DNA of 64,000 nt, from contig NZ_CAJGBN010000007.1 in NCBI RefSeq assembly GCF_904426505.1, positions 38,293 to 102,292 on the forward strand, given 5' to 3'. Positions within the stretch are counted from its first letter, which is position 1. Each line of letters opens with the position of its first letter. Below the pieces are notes generated by a model. The model had not been told where the DNA came from and made no database searches. It saw only the letters and a list, made by a program, of their open reading frames with translations. This stretch comes from Rubrivivax sp. A210 (GTDB lineage: Bacteria; Pseudomonadota; Gammaproteobacteria; Burkholderiales; Burkholderiaceae_C). A program made the translations under genes and the position numbers. Positions 16,184 through 23,386 of the stretch are shown in pieces.

Positions 16184-17098
16184 TCAGGCCTGCGCGGCCA
16201 CCGGCTTGCGCCTGCGCATGCCGCCCAGGCCGAAGGCCGCCAGGCCGGCCAGGGCCATGGCCAGCGCGCTGGGTTCCGGCACGGTGGTGGTGACGACGCC
16301 GGCGTAGTCGAAGGCCAGGCCCGAGTTGTAGGCCTCGTCACCGAAGTTGGTGACGCCTACCTCGAGCTTGTAGGTGCCGGCGCCGAGCACGAGGTGCGAA
16401 TTCAGCCAGCCGGTCTGGCCGCAGTTGGCGCCTTCGTAGCAGAAGCTCGTATCGAAGCTGCCCAGCTGGCTCCACAGCGGCGACACCATGTCCGTCTTGG
16501 AGAAGATCGTCGTGTTGGTGAGGGTGTCGAAGAACGAAACCATCGGCGCGAGCTGCATGTTCCAGTCCTTGAACCCGACCAGGGTCGCCCTGGGGTCGAA
16601 GTCCCTGCCGACCAGGCCGCCCGGGATGATGCCGCTGCTGCCTTTTTGGGAGCTGCGCGCGGTGAACATCCATGCCGCGGTGGATTCGGTGCTGCCGACG
16701 ACGCGGATCACGCGGGCCCAGCCATAGTCGGCGTAACCCGAGCCGTCGGAGGTGATGTAGTTGAGGAACACGTCAAGCGTCTGGCCGGCCTGGGCGGTAA
16801 AGGCGCCGGAGGTCCACTTCGAGCCGTTGGTCTCGGCCGCGGCCAGATTGCCGCCGGAGTCTGCCGTGATCGACGAAACGCCCGTGGCCGACGATCCGAA
16901 GGTGGTCACATAGCCATAGCTCGAATGGCCGGCGATCGGCGACAGGCCGACGCTGGAATCGACGCCATCGACGCCGCAGGCGCCGACGCAGGTCCATGTC
17001 GCCAGATTGGCGGGCGGCGTGACCGCGACGGCCAGTGCCGCCGTGGGCAGCAGGGCGGCGACGGCAAGGGCCTTGCCCAGGCGAAGAATCGAGTACAT
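16184..17098 (-). CDS. PEP-CTERM exoprotein with GxxC motifs
   Basis: The 304-residue protein starts at 17098 (MYSILRLG), with a signal peptide of about 25 residues. The middle is beta-rich with two Cys pairs (TWTCVGACG and SFCYEGANCG) and a strand pattern like carbohydrate-binding jelly-roll proteins, though no family is certain. The end carries TTVPEPSALAMALAG, a transmembrane helix and a GGMRRRKP tail, so exosortase should process it. It would be displayed or released at the cell surface. Upstream there are 274 bases free of genes, with an AT-rich patch at about 17180-17200 that could hold its promoter. Confidence 0.82.
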   Translation of the reverse strand: MYSILRLGKALAVAALLPTAALAVAVTPPANLATWTCVGACGVDGVDSSVGLSPIAGHSSYGYVTTFGSSATGVSSITADSGGNLAAAETNGSKWTSGAFTAQAGQTLDVFLNYITSDGSGYADYGWARVIRVVGSTESTAAWMFTARSSQKGSSGIIPGGLVGRDFDPRATLVGFKDWNMQLAPMVSFFDTLTNTTIFSKTDMVSPLWSQLGSFDTSFCYEGANCGQTGWLNSHLVLGAGTYKLEVGVTNFGDEAYNSGLAFDYAGVVTTTVPEPSALAMALAGLAAFGLGGMRRRKPVAAQA

Positions 17099-17372
17099 CG
17101 GTGGATTCACGGAAATCAGGGGTTGCTCTTGCGGGGCCGGTGTCCCGGGAAGTGGCCCTAGAACCCAACAGAGAGTGGGGTCATCGAATAAATACAGGAC
17201 AAGTTCTGTCGGGCATAGGCCGTTCAAACATCATCGGCAAGACACGGCACAGATTGCGGGCCGGAACTGCCGCCGGACACTGCGCTGCACATGGGGTGCT
17301 TGCAAGCCATGCCCGCCTCGGGACCAGCTCCCCGCCATCGCCCTGCGACCCTTGTTTCACCGGCCCGCGCGT

Positions 17373-17816
17373 CTAGTGCAACACGCCCCGCAAGGCCATG
17401 CGGCGCGCATAGGCGGTAAAGGCCAGCAGCAGCACGGCAATGACGGCACTGGTGACCGCCATCTGCGTGCCCATCAAGGCGCCGGCACCGCTCAGGACAT
17501 AGGTGTGGAACAGGCTCACCAGAAAGGCCGCCAGCGACACCACGAAGACCGGCAGCGCCAGCCTGCGCCGCATCAGCAGCAGGAGGGAGGCGCCGAAGGC
17601 GCCGAAGACGCCGATGGCCCAGACCCCCATCATCCAGGCCGGCAGCGCCTGGTAGTGGGCAACCTGTTCCGGCGTCATGCCGGCGCTGGCCAGGTAGGCC
17701 GGGCCCTGGGCCAGGTTCATCACGTAGTCGAACACGCCCACGGCGTTGAACAACAGGGCCAGGGTGCCCACGCCCCAGATGTGCCAGGGCGTTTTCGCGC
17801 CTGCTGCTTGTGCCAT
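17373..17816 (-). CDS. Four-helix membrane protein of unknown function
   Basis: I recognise no domain in this 147-residue product. It has four predicted transmembrane helices and starts at the ATG at 17816 (MAQAAGAK). Helix one reads WGVGTLALLFNAVGVFDYVMNL and is followed by a short loop and three more helices, with a basic RRRL cytoplasmic loop. The codon use fits a real gene. It faces a VOC family gene across a 172-base gap, with both genes facing away from each other. Function cannot be assigned. Confidence 0.65.
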   Translation of the reverse strand: MAQAAGAKTPWHIWGVGTLALLFNAVGVFDYVMNLAQGPAYLASAGMTPEQVAHYQALPAWMMGVWAIGVFGAFGASLLLLMRRRLALPVFVVSLAAFLVSLFHTYVLSGAGALMGTQMAVTSAVIAVLLLAFTAYARRMALRGVLH

Positions 17817-17988
17817 GGTTACCTCCGATGATTGGGCGAGCGTGGCGCAAATTAGCACAGGCCAACGGCGATGCGTGATGCGACGGGGCGCCGTTCGTGG
17901 GGGTGACGGTCCGCGAAGAGGCCATGGCCTTTGGTGAGGGCGAGGCCTGCCTCTATGCTTGTTGGAGACAGACAACCGGAGAACCGCC

Positions 17989-18468
17989 ATGGCCGCCAGG
18001 AACACGATCTGCCTCTGGTACGACGGCACCGCGCTCGATGCCGCGCACTTCTATGCCGCCACCTTCGCGGACAGCGCGGTGGGCGCCGTCCATCGCGCGC
18101 CGGCCGACTACCCATCGGGCAAGCAGGGCGATGTGCTGACGGTGGAGTTCAGCGTCCTGGGCATTCCCTGCCTGGGCCTCAACGGCGGCCCGGCCTTCAG
18201 GCACAGCGAGGCCTTCTCGTTCCAGGTGGCCACCGACGACCAGGCCGAGACCGACCGCCTGTGGCACGCCATCGTCGACAACGGCGGCCAGGCCAGCGCC
18301 TGCGGCTGGTGCAAGGACCGCTGGGGCCTGTCGTGGCAGATCACGCCGCGCGCCCTGATGGCCGCGATTGCCGACCCCGACCGCGCCGCCGCCCAGCGCG
18401 CCTTTGAGGCGATGATGGAGATGGGCAAGATCGACATCGCCGCCATAGAAGCGGCGCGCCGAGGCTGA
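17989..18468 (+). CDS. VOC superfamily protein (PhnB-like)
   Basis: The 159-residue protein starts at the ATG at 17989 behind a GGAGA sequence. It has the PhnB-type glyoxalase/bleomycin-resistance fold: CLWYDGTALDAAHFYAATF for the first strand-helix, SVLGIPCLGLNGGPAF for the central repeat and ACGWCKDRWGLSWQITP near the end. The family includes metal-binding enzymes and 3-demethylubiquinone-methyltransferase-like proteins without a fixed reaction. It would be cytoplasmic. The gene is monocistronic, converging with a methyltransferase gene 31 bases downstream. The reaction is unknown. Confidence 0.88.
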   Translation: MAARNTICLWYDGTALDAAHFYAATFADSAVGAVHRAPADYPSGKQGDVLTVEFSVLGIPCLGLNGGPAFRHSEAFSFQVATDDQAETDRLWHAIVDNGGQASACGWCKDRWGLSWQITPRALMAAIADPDRAAAQRAFEAMMEMGKIDIAAIEAARRG

Positions 18469-18499
18469 GCCGCGGCGCGTTCAGGCTTGCGCGACGGGC

Positions 18500-19114
18500 T
18501 CAGCCCGGGCCGGCACGGCCGAACACGAACAAGCCGTTGTTGGCCGGCAGGGCCACCCGCTCCCGCAGCACCAGGCTGGCCCGGCCCGCCTCGCGCTCGA
18601 CATCGACCAGGCGGCGCAGGCCCCAGGCCGGGTTGCGCTCGCGCAGGCTGGCGTCGAAGGCCAGGTTGCCGGGCGCGGTGATCACGCCATCGATGAGCAT
18701 CGGGCCGTAGAGGATCAGCAGCCCGTTGTTCGCCAGATGGCGCGCGGCGCCCTGCATCAGCGCCGCCGTGCAGGGCCAGGGCGAGATGTGGATCATGTTG
18801 GCGCAGTAGACGGCGTCCAGCCGCGCCGGCACGGCAGGCCAGGCCGGGGCGAGCACGTCCAGCTGCAATGGCGGGCGCACGTTGGCCAGCCCGGCGCACC
18901 AGGCCGCGATGCCGGGCAGCGACGCGGCGTCGCCATCGCTGGGCCACCAGTCCCAGGCGGGCAGGGCGGCGGCAAAGTGGGCCGCGTGCTGGCCGCTGCC
19001 GGCGGCAACTTCCAGCATCGTGCCGCGGGGCGGCAGCAGGCGCAGCAGTTCGGCCAGGATGGGCGCGCGGTTGCGCTCGGCGGCGGCACTGAAGGGGCGG
19101 GCATCGGGACTCAT
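18500..19114 (-). CDS. DUF938 SAM-dependent methyltransferase
   Basis: This 204-residue enzyme has the class I methyltransferase motif LEVAAGSGQHAAHFA at about 34-48, a WWPSDGDAAS acidic loop and YCANMIHISPW for motif IV. These match the DUF938 family of single-domain methyltransferases. The substrate is unknown. Its start (19114) overlaps the TGA of the RIO-kinase gene (ATGA), so the two are translationally coupled and transcribed as one unit. The length is normal for the family. Confidence 0.85.
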   Translation of the reverse strand: MSPDARPFSAAAERNRAPILAELLRLLPPRGTMLEVAAGSGQHAAHFAAALPAWDWWPSDGDAASLPGIAAWCAGLANVRPPLQLDVLAPAWPAVPARLDAVYCANMIHISPWPCTAALMQGAARHLANNGLLILYGPMLIDGVITAPGNLAFDASLRERNPAWGLRRLVDVEREAGRASLVLRERVALPANNGLFVFGRAGPG

Positions 19115-19956
19115 GCCAGCCCCATGCGCAGGCGGCGCGCTGCGTCCTCGGCGCTTGCGTCGGCGATCTCGCGCAGCACGCCCTGCACATCGGTGGCGCG
19201 CTGGGGCGGCGTGTAGTGGCCGGTGAGTACCGCCGTCTGCAGCGGCACGCCGCGGCTGTAGAGATCCCATATCTCGGGCCCGTAGCGGGTGGCCAGCAGC
19301 GCTGGCGCGAAGCGGCCGAAGAAGTCGCGCAGATTGGCCACGTCGCGCAGCAGCATGCGCTGGGCGTGGTTGTTGCCCGCGGCGTCCACGGCCTGCGGCA
19401 GGTCGATGATGACCGGCCCGTCGGCGGCCATCAGCACGTTGAACTCCGACAGGTCGCCGTGTACGACGCCGGCGCCCAGCATGCGCAGCACCTCCTGGAT
19501 CAGCCTGTCGTGGTGGGCGATGGCCTCGGCCTCGTCGAACTGCAGGTCGTTCAGGCGCGGTGCGGCATGGCCCTCGGCGTCCGTCACCAGTTCCATCAGC
19601 AGCACGCCGTCGAGAAAATGCCCGGGCCGCGGCACGCGCACGCCGGCGGCGGCCAGGCGGCGCAGCGCGTCGACCTCGGCGCTCTGCCAGGCGGCCTCCT
19701 GCATCTCGCGGCCGTAGCGCGTGCCCTTGGCCATGGCGCGTGCGGCGCGGCTGTTCTTGACCTTGCGGTTCTCGGTGTAGTCCACCGCCTGGCGGAAGCT
19801 GCGCTGCTCGGCCTCCTTGTAGACCTTGGCGGCGCGCATCTCGTCGCCGCAGCGCACGACATAGACCTTGGCCTCCTTGCCGCTCATCAGCTGACGCAGC
19901 ACCTCGTCGATCAGGCCTTCGTCGAGCAGGGGCTGCAGGCGGGCAGGGGTTTTCAT
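19111..19956 (-). CDS. RIO-type serine/threonine protein kinase
   Basis: The 281-residue protein shows the PA4780-like RIO fold: SGKEAKVYVV for the ATP-binding loop, the AAKVYKE lysine, GVVHGDLSEFNVLM as the catalytic loop with Asp and Asn, and VIIDLPQAV as the metal-binding segment. Bacterial RIO1-like kinases phosphorylate unknown cytoplasmic targets, perhaps in ribosome or translation control. It heads a two-gene unit with the DUF938 methyltransferase. It is divergent from lplT, with 114 bases between starts that contain the phased Pho-like half-sites of lplT. Confidence 0.9.
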   Translation of the reverse strand: MKTPARLQPLLDEGLIDEVLRQLMSGKEAKVYVVRCGDEMRAAKVYKEAEQRSFRQAVDYTENRKVKNSRAARAMAKGTRYGREMQEAAWQSAEVDALRRLAAAGVRVPRPGHFLDGVLLMELVTDAEGHAAPRLNDLQFDEAEAIAHHDRLIQEVLRMLGAGVVHGDLSEFNVLMAADGPVIIDLPQAVDAAGNNHAQRMLLRDVANLRDFFGRFAPALLATRYGPEIWDLYSRGVPLQTAVLTGHYTPPQRATDVQGVLREIADASAEDAARRLRMGLA

Positions 19957-19992
19957 CGCTGGATTCTGCGCTGCCGCGGCCGGGCGCGCGGG

Positions 19993-20021
19993 GCGTCACC
20001 GATTCGTCGCGCGGCGGTCAC
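19993..20021 (+). promoter_or_regulatory. Phased PhoB-like half-sites upstream of lplT
   Basis: GCGTCAC at 19993, TCGTCGC at 20004 and CGGTCAC at 20015 are spaced exactly 11 bp apart and end 49 bases before the lplT start. The outer pair are strong half-sites and the middle one is degenerate. PhoB binding is inferred from spacing and sequence. Confidence 0.5.
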
Positions 20022-20070
20022 GCGCCTGGCATGGCGCGGCAGTGCAATCAGCGGTTTGCACCGCGTGCCC

Positions 20071-21312
20071 ATGCCCCCTGGCTTTCACCTGCTCATCGCC
20101 GCGCAGTTCGTTTCGGCCCTGGCCGACAACGCCCTGCTCATCGTCGCCATCGCCCTGCTGCAGCAGCAAGGCCACCCGGCCTGGTGGGCACCGCTGCTGA
20201 AGTTCTTCTTCACCATCGCCTATGTGGTGCTGGCGCCCTTCGTGGGGCCGCTGGCCGATGCCTTTGTGAAGGCGCGGTTGATGATGGCCATGAACGCGCT
20301 CAAGGTGCTGGGCGTGCTGGCGCTGTTGTGCGGGCTGAACCCGCTGCTGGCCATGGCCATCATCGGTGTCGGCGCCGCCGCCTATGCGCCGGCCAAGTAC
20401 GGCCTCGTGACTGAACTCGTGCCGGCGCGGCGCCTGGTGGCGGCCAATGGCTGGATCGAGGTCTCCACCGTCTGCGCCGTGCTGCTGGGCGCGGTGCTGG
20501 GCGGCGCGCTCATCAGCCCGGCCGCCACGCGCCTGGCCCTGCAGGGGTGGCCGGCGCTGGCGCCGCTGGACGCCGCCACGGCCCTGCTGCTGGCCTTCTA
20601 CGCCCTGGCCGCGCTGCTCAACCTGGGCATCCCCGACAGCGGCGCGCGCTACCGCCGCGCCCACCGTGCGCCGCTGGCGCTGCTGCGCTCCTTCGGGCGT
20701 GCGCAGCGCCGGTTGTGGCGCGACGCCGAGGGCGGGCTGTCGATGGCGGTGACGACGCTGTTCTGGGGCGCTGCCGCGGTGATGCAGTTCGCCGTGCTGC
20801 GCTGGGCCGTGGACGTGCTGGGCCTGCCGCTGGACCGCGCCGCCTACCTGCAGGCCATGGTGGCGGTGGGCATCGTCGCCGGCGCGGCGCTGGCCGGCCA
20901 TCGCGTGAGCCTGGACCAGGCCTGGCGCGTGCTGCCGCTGGGCGTGGCCATGGGCGTGGCCGTGCCGCTGCTGGCGCTGGTGGACCACTGGCTGCCGGCG
21001 CTGCCCCTGCTGGCCGCGGCGGGGGCGCTGGGCGGCGCCCTGGTGGTGCCGCTGAACGCACTGCTGCAGCACCGCGGCCACCAGTTGCTGACCGCCGGCC
21101 GCTCCATCGCGGTGCAGAACTTCAACGAGAACCTGAGCGTGCTGGTGATGCTGGCGGCCTTTGCCGGCCTGCTGGCGCTGGACTGCGACATCCGCAGCAT
21201 CATGGTGGCGCTGGGTCTGTTGGTGGCCGGTTGCGTGGCCGTGCTCTACCTGCGCGAACGTGTACGCCGCCGCGGGCCCGCGGCGGCCGGCGTCTTCACG
21301 CCGCCGGCATGA
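20071..21312 (+). CDS. lplT: Lysophospholipid transporter LplT
   Basis: The 413-residue protein is a major-facilitator-type carrier with about 12 helices. It matches LplT by its start (FHLLIAAQFVSALADNALLI), FVGPLADAFVKARLMM, the GAAAYAPAKYGLVTELVP loop and NFNENLSVL near the end. LplT flips lysophosphatidylethanolamine across the inner membrane so an acyltransferase can remake phospholipid. The usual partner Aas is not in the window. A GTG six bases upstream is an alternative start. Its 3' end overlaps the convergent glycosyltransferase gene by 17 bases, so both fit one lipid locus. Pho-like half-sites precede it. Confidence 0.88.
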   Translation: MPPGFHLLIAAQFVSALADNALLIVAIALLQQQGHPAWWAPLLKFFFTIAYVVLAPFVGPLADAFVKARLMMAMNALKVLGVLALLCGLNPLLAMAIIGVGAAAYAPAKYGLVTELVPARRLVAANGWIEVSTVCAVLLGAVLGGALISPAATRLALQGWPALAPLDAATALLLAFYALAALLNLGIPDSGARYRRAHRAPLALLRSFGRAQRRLWRDAEGGLSMAVTTLFWGAAAVMQFAVLRWAVDVLGLPLDRAAYLQAMVAVGIVAGAALAGHRVSLDQAWRVLPLGVAMGVAVPLLALVDHWLPALPLLAAAGALGGALVVPLNALLQHRGHQLLTAGRSIAVQNFNENLSVLVMLAAFAGLLALDCDIRSIMVALGLLVAGCVAVLYLRERVRRRGPAAAGVFTPPA

Positions 21313-22546
21313 CACCGGCCCAGGCCACGCGGGGCTGCGGCCAGGGTTGGGCCATGGCCTGGGCATAGGCCGCCTCGACCGCATCGACGATGCGGCCCCA
21401 GTCCATGCGCCTGGCGGTCGTGCGGGCCTCCAGGCCCAGGGCGCGTGCCCGCGGCAGGTCGCCCCCCAGTTGCCGCGCCAGGTGGCTGAAGAGGGCGCCG
21501 TCGCCGCTGGGCGCCAGCAGGCCGTTGTGGCCATGGCGTATCAGCTCGCCCGCCGCCGCCTGGTCGTAGGCGACGACAGCCAGGCCGCTGGCCATGGCCT
21601 CCATCACCACATTGCCGAAGGTCTCGGTCTGGCTGGCGAAGAGAAAGACATCGGCCGAGGCGTAATGGGCCGCCAGATCGTCACCGCGACGCAGGCCGGC
21701 GAAGACGACCTCGGGGTGGGTCTGCTCCAGCCGGGCCTTGTCGGGCCCGTCGCCCACCAGCACCAGGCGCATGGCGGGCTCGGCCTCGCGCATGGCCGCG
21801 GCGGCGTCCAGCACGGCCTGCAGGTTCTTCTCGGGCGCGATGCGGCCCACGCACATGGCCACCAGCGTGTCGGGCCGCGCACCCCAGGCCGCGCGCAGGG
21901 CATCGCTGCGCCGTGCCGGATCGAAGCGCTGCGTGTCCACGCCGCGCGAGACCACCTGCACGCGCTGGAAGCGGCTGGCTTCCAGCTCGCGCCTGAGGGC
22001 ATCGGTGGGCACCATGGTGCAGGCGCAGCGGTTATGGAACTTGCGCAGATAGGCCATGATGGGCGCGCGCATCCAGCCCACGCCGTAATGCTTGCTGTAG
22101 GCGTGGAAGTTGGTGCGGAAGTCGCTCACCACCGGCAGCTTGAGCTGGGCCGCCGCCTGCAGCGCCGACCAGCCCAGCGGGCCTTCGGTGACCAGGTGTA
22201 CCAGGTCGGGCCGGCGTGCTGTCCACAGCCGCACCAGGGCGCGGCGCGAAGGCAGGCCCATCTTCAGCTGCGGGTAGCGCGGAATGGGCAGGCCGCGCAT
22301 CAGCACCTCGGCGAAGCGGCCGCCGTCGGTGTCGCTGTCGTTGGGGCTGTCGGTGCGGTCCTGGCGCGGCCGCACCAGTTGCAGTTCGTGGCCGCGCTGC
22401 AGCAGGCCATCGACCACGCGCGAGACGGTGGCGGCGACGCCGTTCACTTCAGGCGGGTAGGTCTCGGTGACCACGGCCACGCGCAGCGAGCGCTGCACGG
22501 GCAGCAGGTTGTCGACCATGAGCAGATCGCGGGGAGTGGGCGTCAT
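21296..22546 (-). CDS. agt: GT4 glycosyltransferase, likely glycoglycerolipid synthase (Agt-type)
   Basis: The 416-residue protein is a GT-B enzyme of family GT4. Seen motifs are VAVVTETYPPEVNGVA at the start of the acceptor domain, RTNFHAYSKHYG, PEKNLQAVLDAAAAM in the nucleotide domain and the ETFGNVVMEAMASGLAVVAYD signature with EX7E character. Relatives put glucose or glucuronate on diacylglycerol. The placement with a PlcP-like phospholipase and Pho-like boxes points to the Agt role, replacing phospholipid with glycolipid during phosphate starvation. Sugar specificity is not readable. The start may be at 22519 (MVDNLLP) instead of 22546, which would lengthen the leader after the Pho-like box. 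Neither start has a strong ribosome-binding site. Confidence 0.8.
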   Translation of the reverse strand: MTPTPRDLLMVDNLLPVQRSLRVAVVTETYPPEVNGVAATVSRVVDGLLQRGHELQLVRPRQDRTDSPNDSDTDGGRFAEVLMRGLPIPRYPQLKMGLPSRRALVRLWTARRPDLVHLVTEGPLGWSALQAAAQLKLPVVSDFRTNFHAYSKHYGVGWMRAPIMAYLRKFHNRCACTMVPTDALRRELEASRFQRVQVVSRGVDTQRFDPARRSDALRAAWGARPDTLVAMCVGRIAPEKNLQAVLDAAAAMREAEPAMRLVLVGDGPDKARLEQTHPEVVFAGLRRGDDLAAHYASADVFLFASQTETFGNVVMEAMASGLAVVAYDQAAAGELIRHGHNGLLAPSGDGALFSHLARQLGGDLPRARALGLEARTTARRMDWGRIVDAVEAAYAQAMAQPWPQPRVAWAGVMPAA

Positions 22547-22568
22547 GCGCGCATGCTCGCCGCCGCTC

Positions 22569-22586
22569 GCAACAGTTCGATGACAG
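22569..22586 (-). promoter_or_regulatory. PhoB-like box upstream of the glycosyltransferase
   Basis: Read on the minus strand, CTGTCAT, four bases (CGAA), then CTGTTGC form a Pho box with the first half identical to consensus. It lies 23 bases before the start at 22546 and 50 before the alternative start at 22519; the latter spacing would leave more room for a -10 element. Confidence 0.6.
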
Positions 22587-22624
22587 GGCCGCGGGATGTG
22601 GCGCCGGCCTGGGACGACATGCTC

Positions 22625-22688
22625 CTGTCATGCCCGCTACACGCAGGCTTCACGGCGCGCAGTCACGATGCCGTCACCGGACCGTCCG
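22625..22688 (+). promoter_or_regulatory. Array of PhoB-like half-sites upstream of the Mpo1-like gene
   Basis: CAGTCAC at 22660, CCGTCAC at 22671 and CCGTCCG at 22682 are exactly 11 bp apart. A consensus CTGTCAT lies further upstream at 22625, with GCTTCAC 22 bp after it. The array faces the plus-strand gene starting at 22712. The site also neighbours the minus-strand box of the glycosyltransferase, so the whole divergent promoter could respond to PhoB. Confidence 0.6.
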
Positions 22689-22711
22689 GCATTCGAGCAA
22701 AGGAAACCAAG

Positions 22712-23320
22712 GTGAGCCGATTTCTCAAACTGCTGGCGCTGCAGCGCTGGGACGACCATCGCTACTACCACCAGAGCCGCATCAACCAGTCGCTGCACTT
22801 CATCAGCGCGGTGAGTTTCCTGTGCGCCTATGTCGTGCTGTTCTTCGATCCCGCGCTGGCGGCGCTGATCGCCTGGCTGGTGTCCATGACCACGCGCCAG
22901 GCCGGGCACTTCTTTTTCGAGCCGCGCGGCTACGACCATGTCAACCAGGCCAGCGACGAGCACAAGGAAGCCATCAAGGTGGGCTACAACCTGCGCCGCA
23001 AGATCGTGCTGCTGAGCGTGTGGGCGCTGCTGCCGCTGCTGCTGTGGCTGCTGCCGGACATGGGGGGGCTGATCGTGCCGGCCGTGGGCGTGCAGGCCTG
23101 GTTGCACGATGTCGGCATGGCCTGGCTGGCGCTGGGCGTGGGTGGCGTGCTGCTGCGCACCGTGCATCTGTTCTTCATGCAGGGCGTGCTGGCCGGGCTG
23201 GCCTGGGCCACCAAGATCCTGACCGACCCGTTCCACGACATCATGCTGTACTGGCGCGCGCCGCTGCACCTGCTGCGCGGCGAACTGCTGGACCCGATGC
23301 ATCACGTCCGGGGCCACTGA
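22712..23320 (+). CDS. Membrane protein, Mpo1/DUF962-like
   Basis: The product is 202 residues from the GTG at 22712, with AGGA at 22701. It has several hydrophobic helices and many histidines. A segment reading YYHQSRINQSLHF, then about 35 residues later RQAGHFFFEPRG, resembles the His-x3-N-x3-H and GHxFFE pattern of yeast Mpo1 and DUF962 proteins, which oxidise 2-hydroxy fatty acids in an iron-dependent reaction. Fatty-acid hydroxylases are an alternative. It sits among lipid genes, is preceded by phased Pho-like half-sites, and ends at a strong double hairpin shared with the convergent aminotransferase. A role in lipid acyl-chain processing is inference. Confidence 0.55.
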   Translation: MSRFLKLLALQRWDDHRYYHQSRINQSLHFISAVSFLCAYVVLFFDPALAALIAWLVSMTTRQAGHFFFEPRGYDHVNQASDEHKEAIKVGYNLRRKIVLLSVWALLPLLLWLLPDMGGLIVPAVGVQAWLHDVGMAWLALGVGGVLLRTVHLFFMQGVLAGLAWATKILTDPFHDIMLYWRAPLHLLRGELLDPMHHVRGH

Positions 23321-23330
23321 AACGCCGTTT

Positions 23331-23378
23331 GCGGGGGGCAGCAAGCCCCCGCTTCCGGAGCCGGCTGGCCGGCTCCGG
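23331..23378. terminator. Double hairpin between convergent lipid genes
   Basis: Two stems lie in the 66-base gap. The first pairs GCGGGGG (23331-23337) with CCCCCGC (23346-23352). The second is a perfect 11-bp stem at 23355-23365 and 23368-23378 with a TG loop. Both lie between two convergent stops, so they likely end transcripts from both sides. Confidence 0.65.
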
Positions 23379-23386
23379 GCCCTGGC

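Noticed and set aside
17194..17209. ACAG-N8-CTGT resembling a LexA box
   Set aside because: LexA boxes read CTGT-N8-ACAG; this has the arms reversed and is imperfect, and the neighbour is a PEP-CTERM gene.
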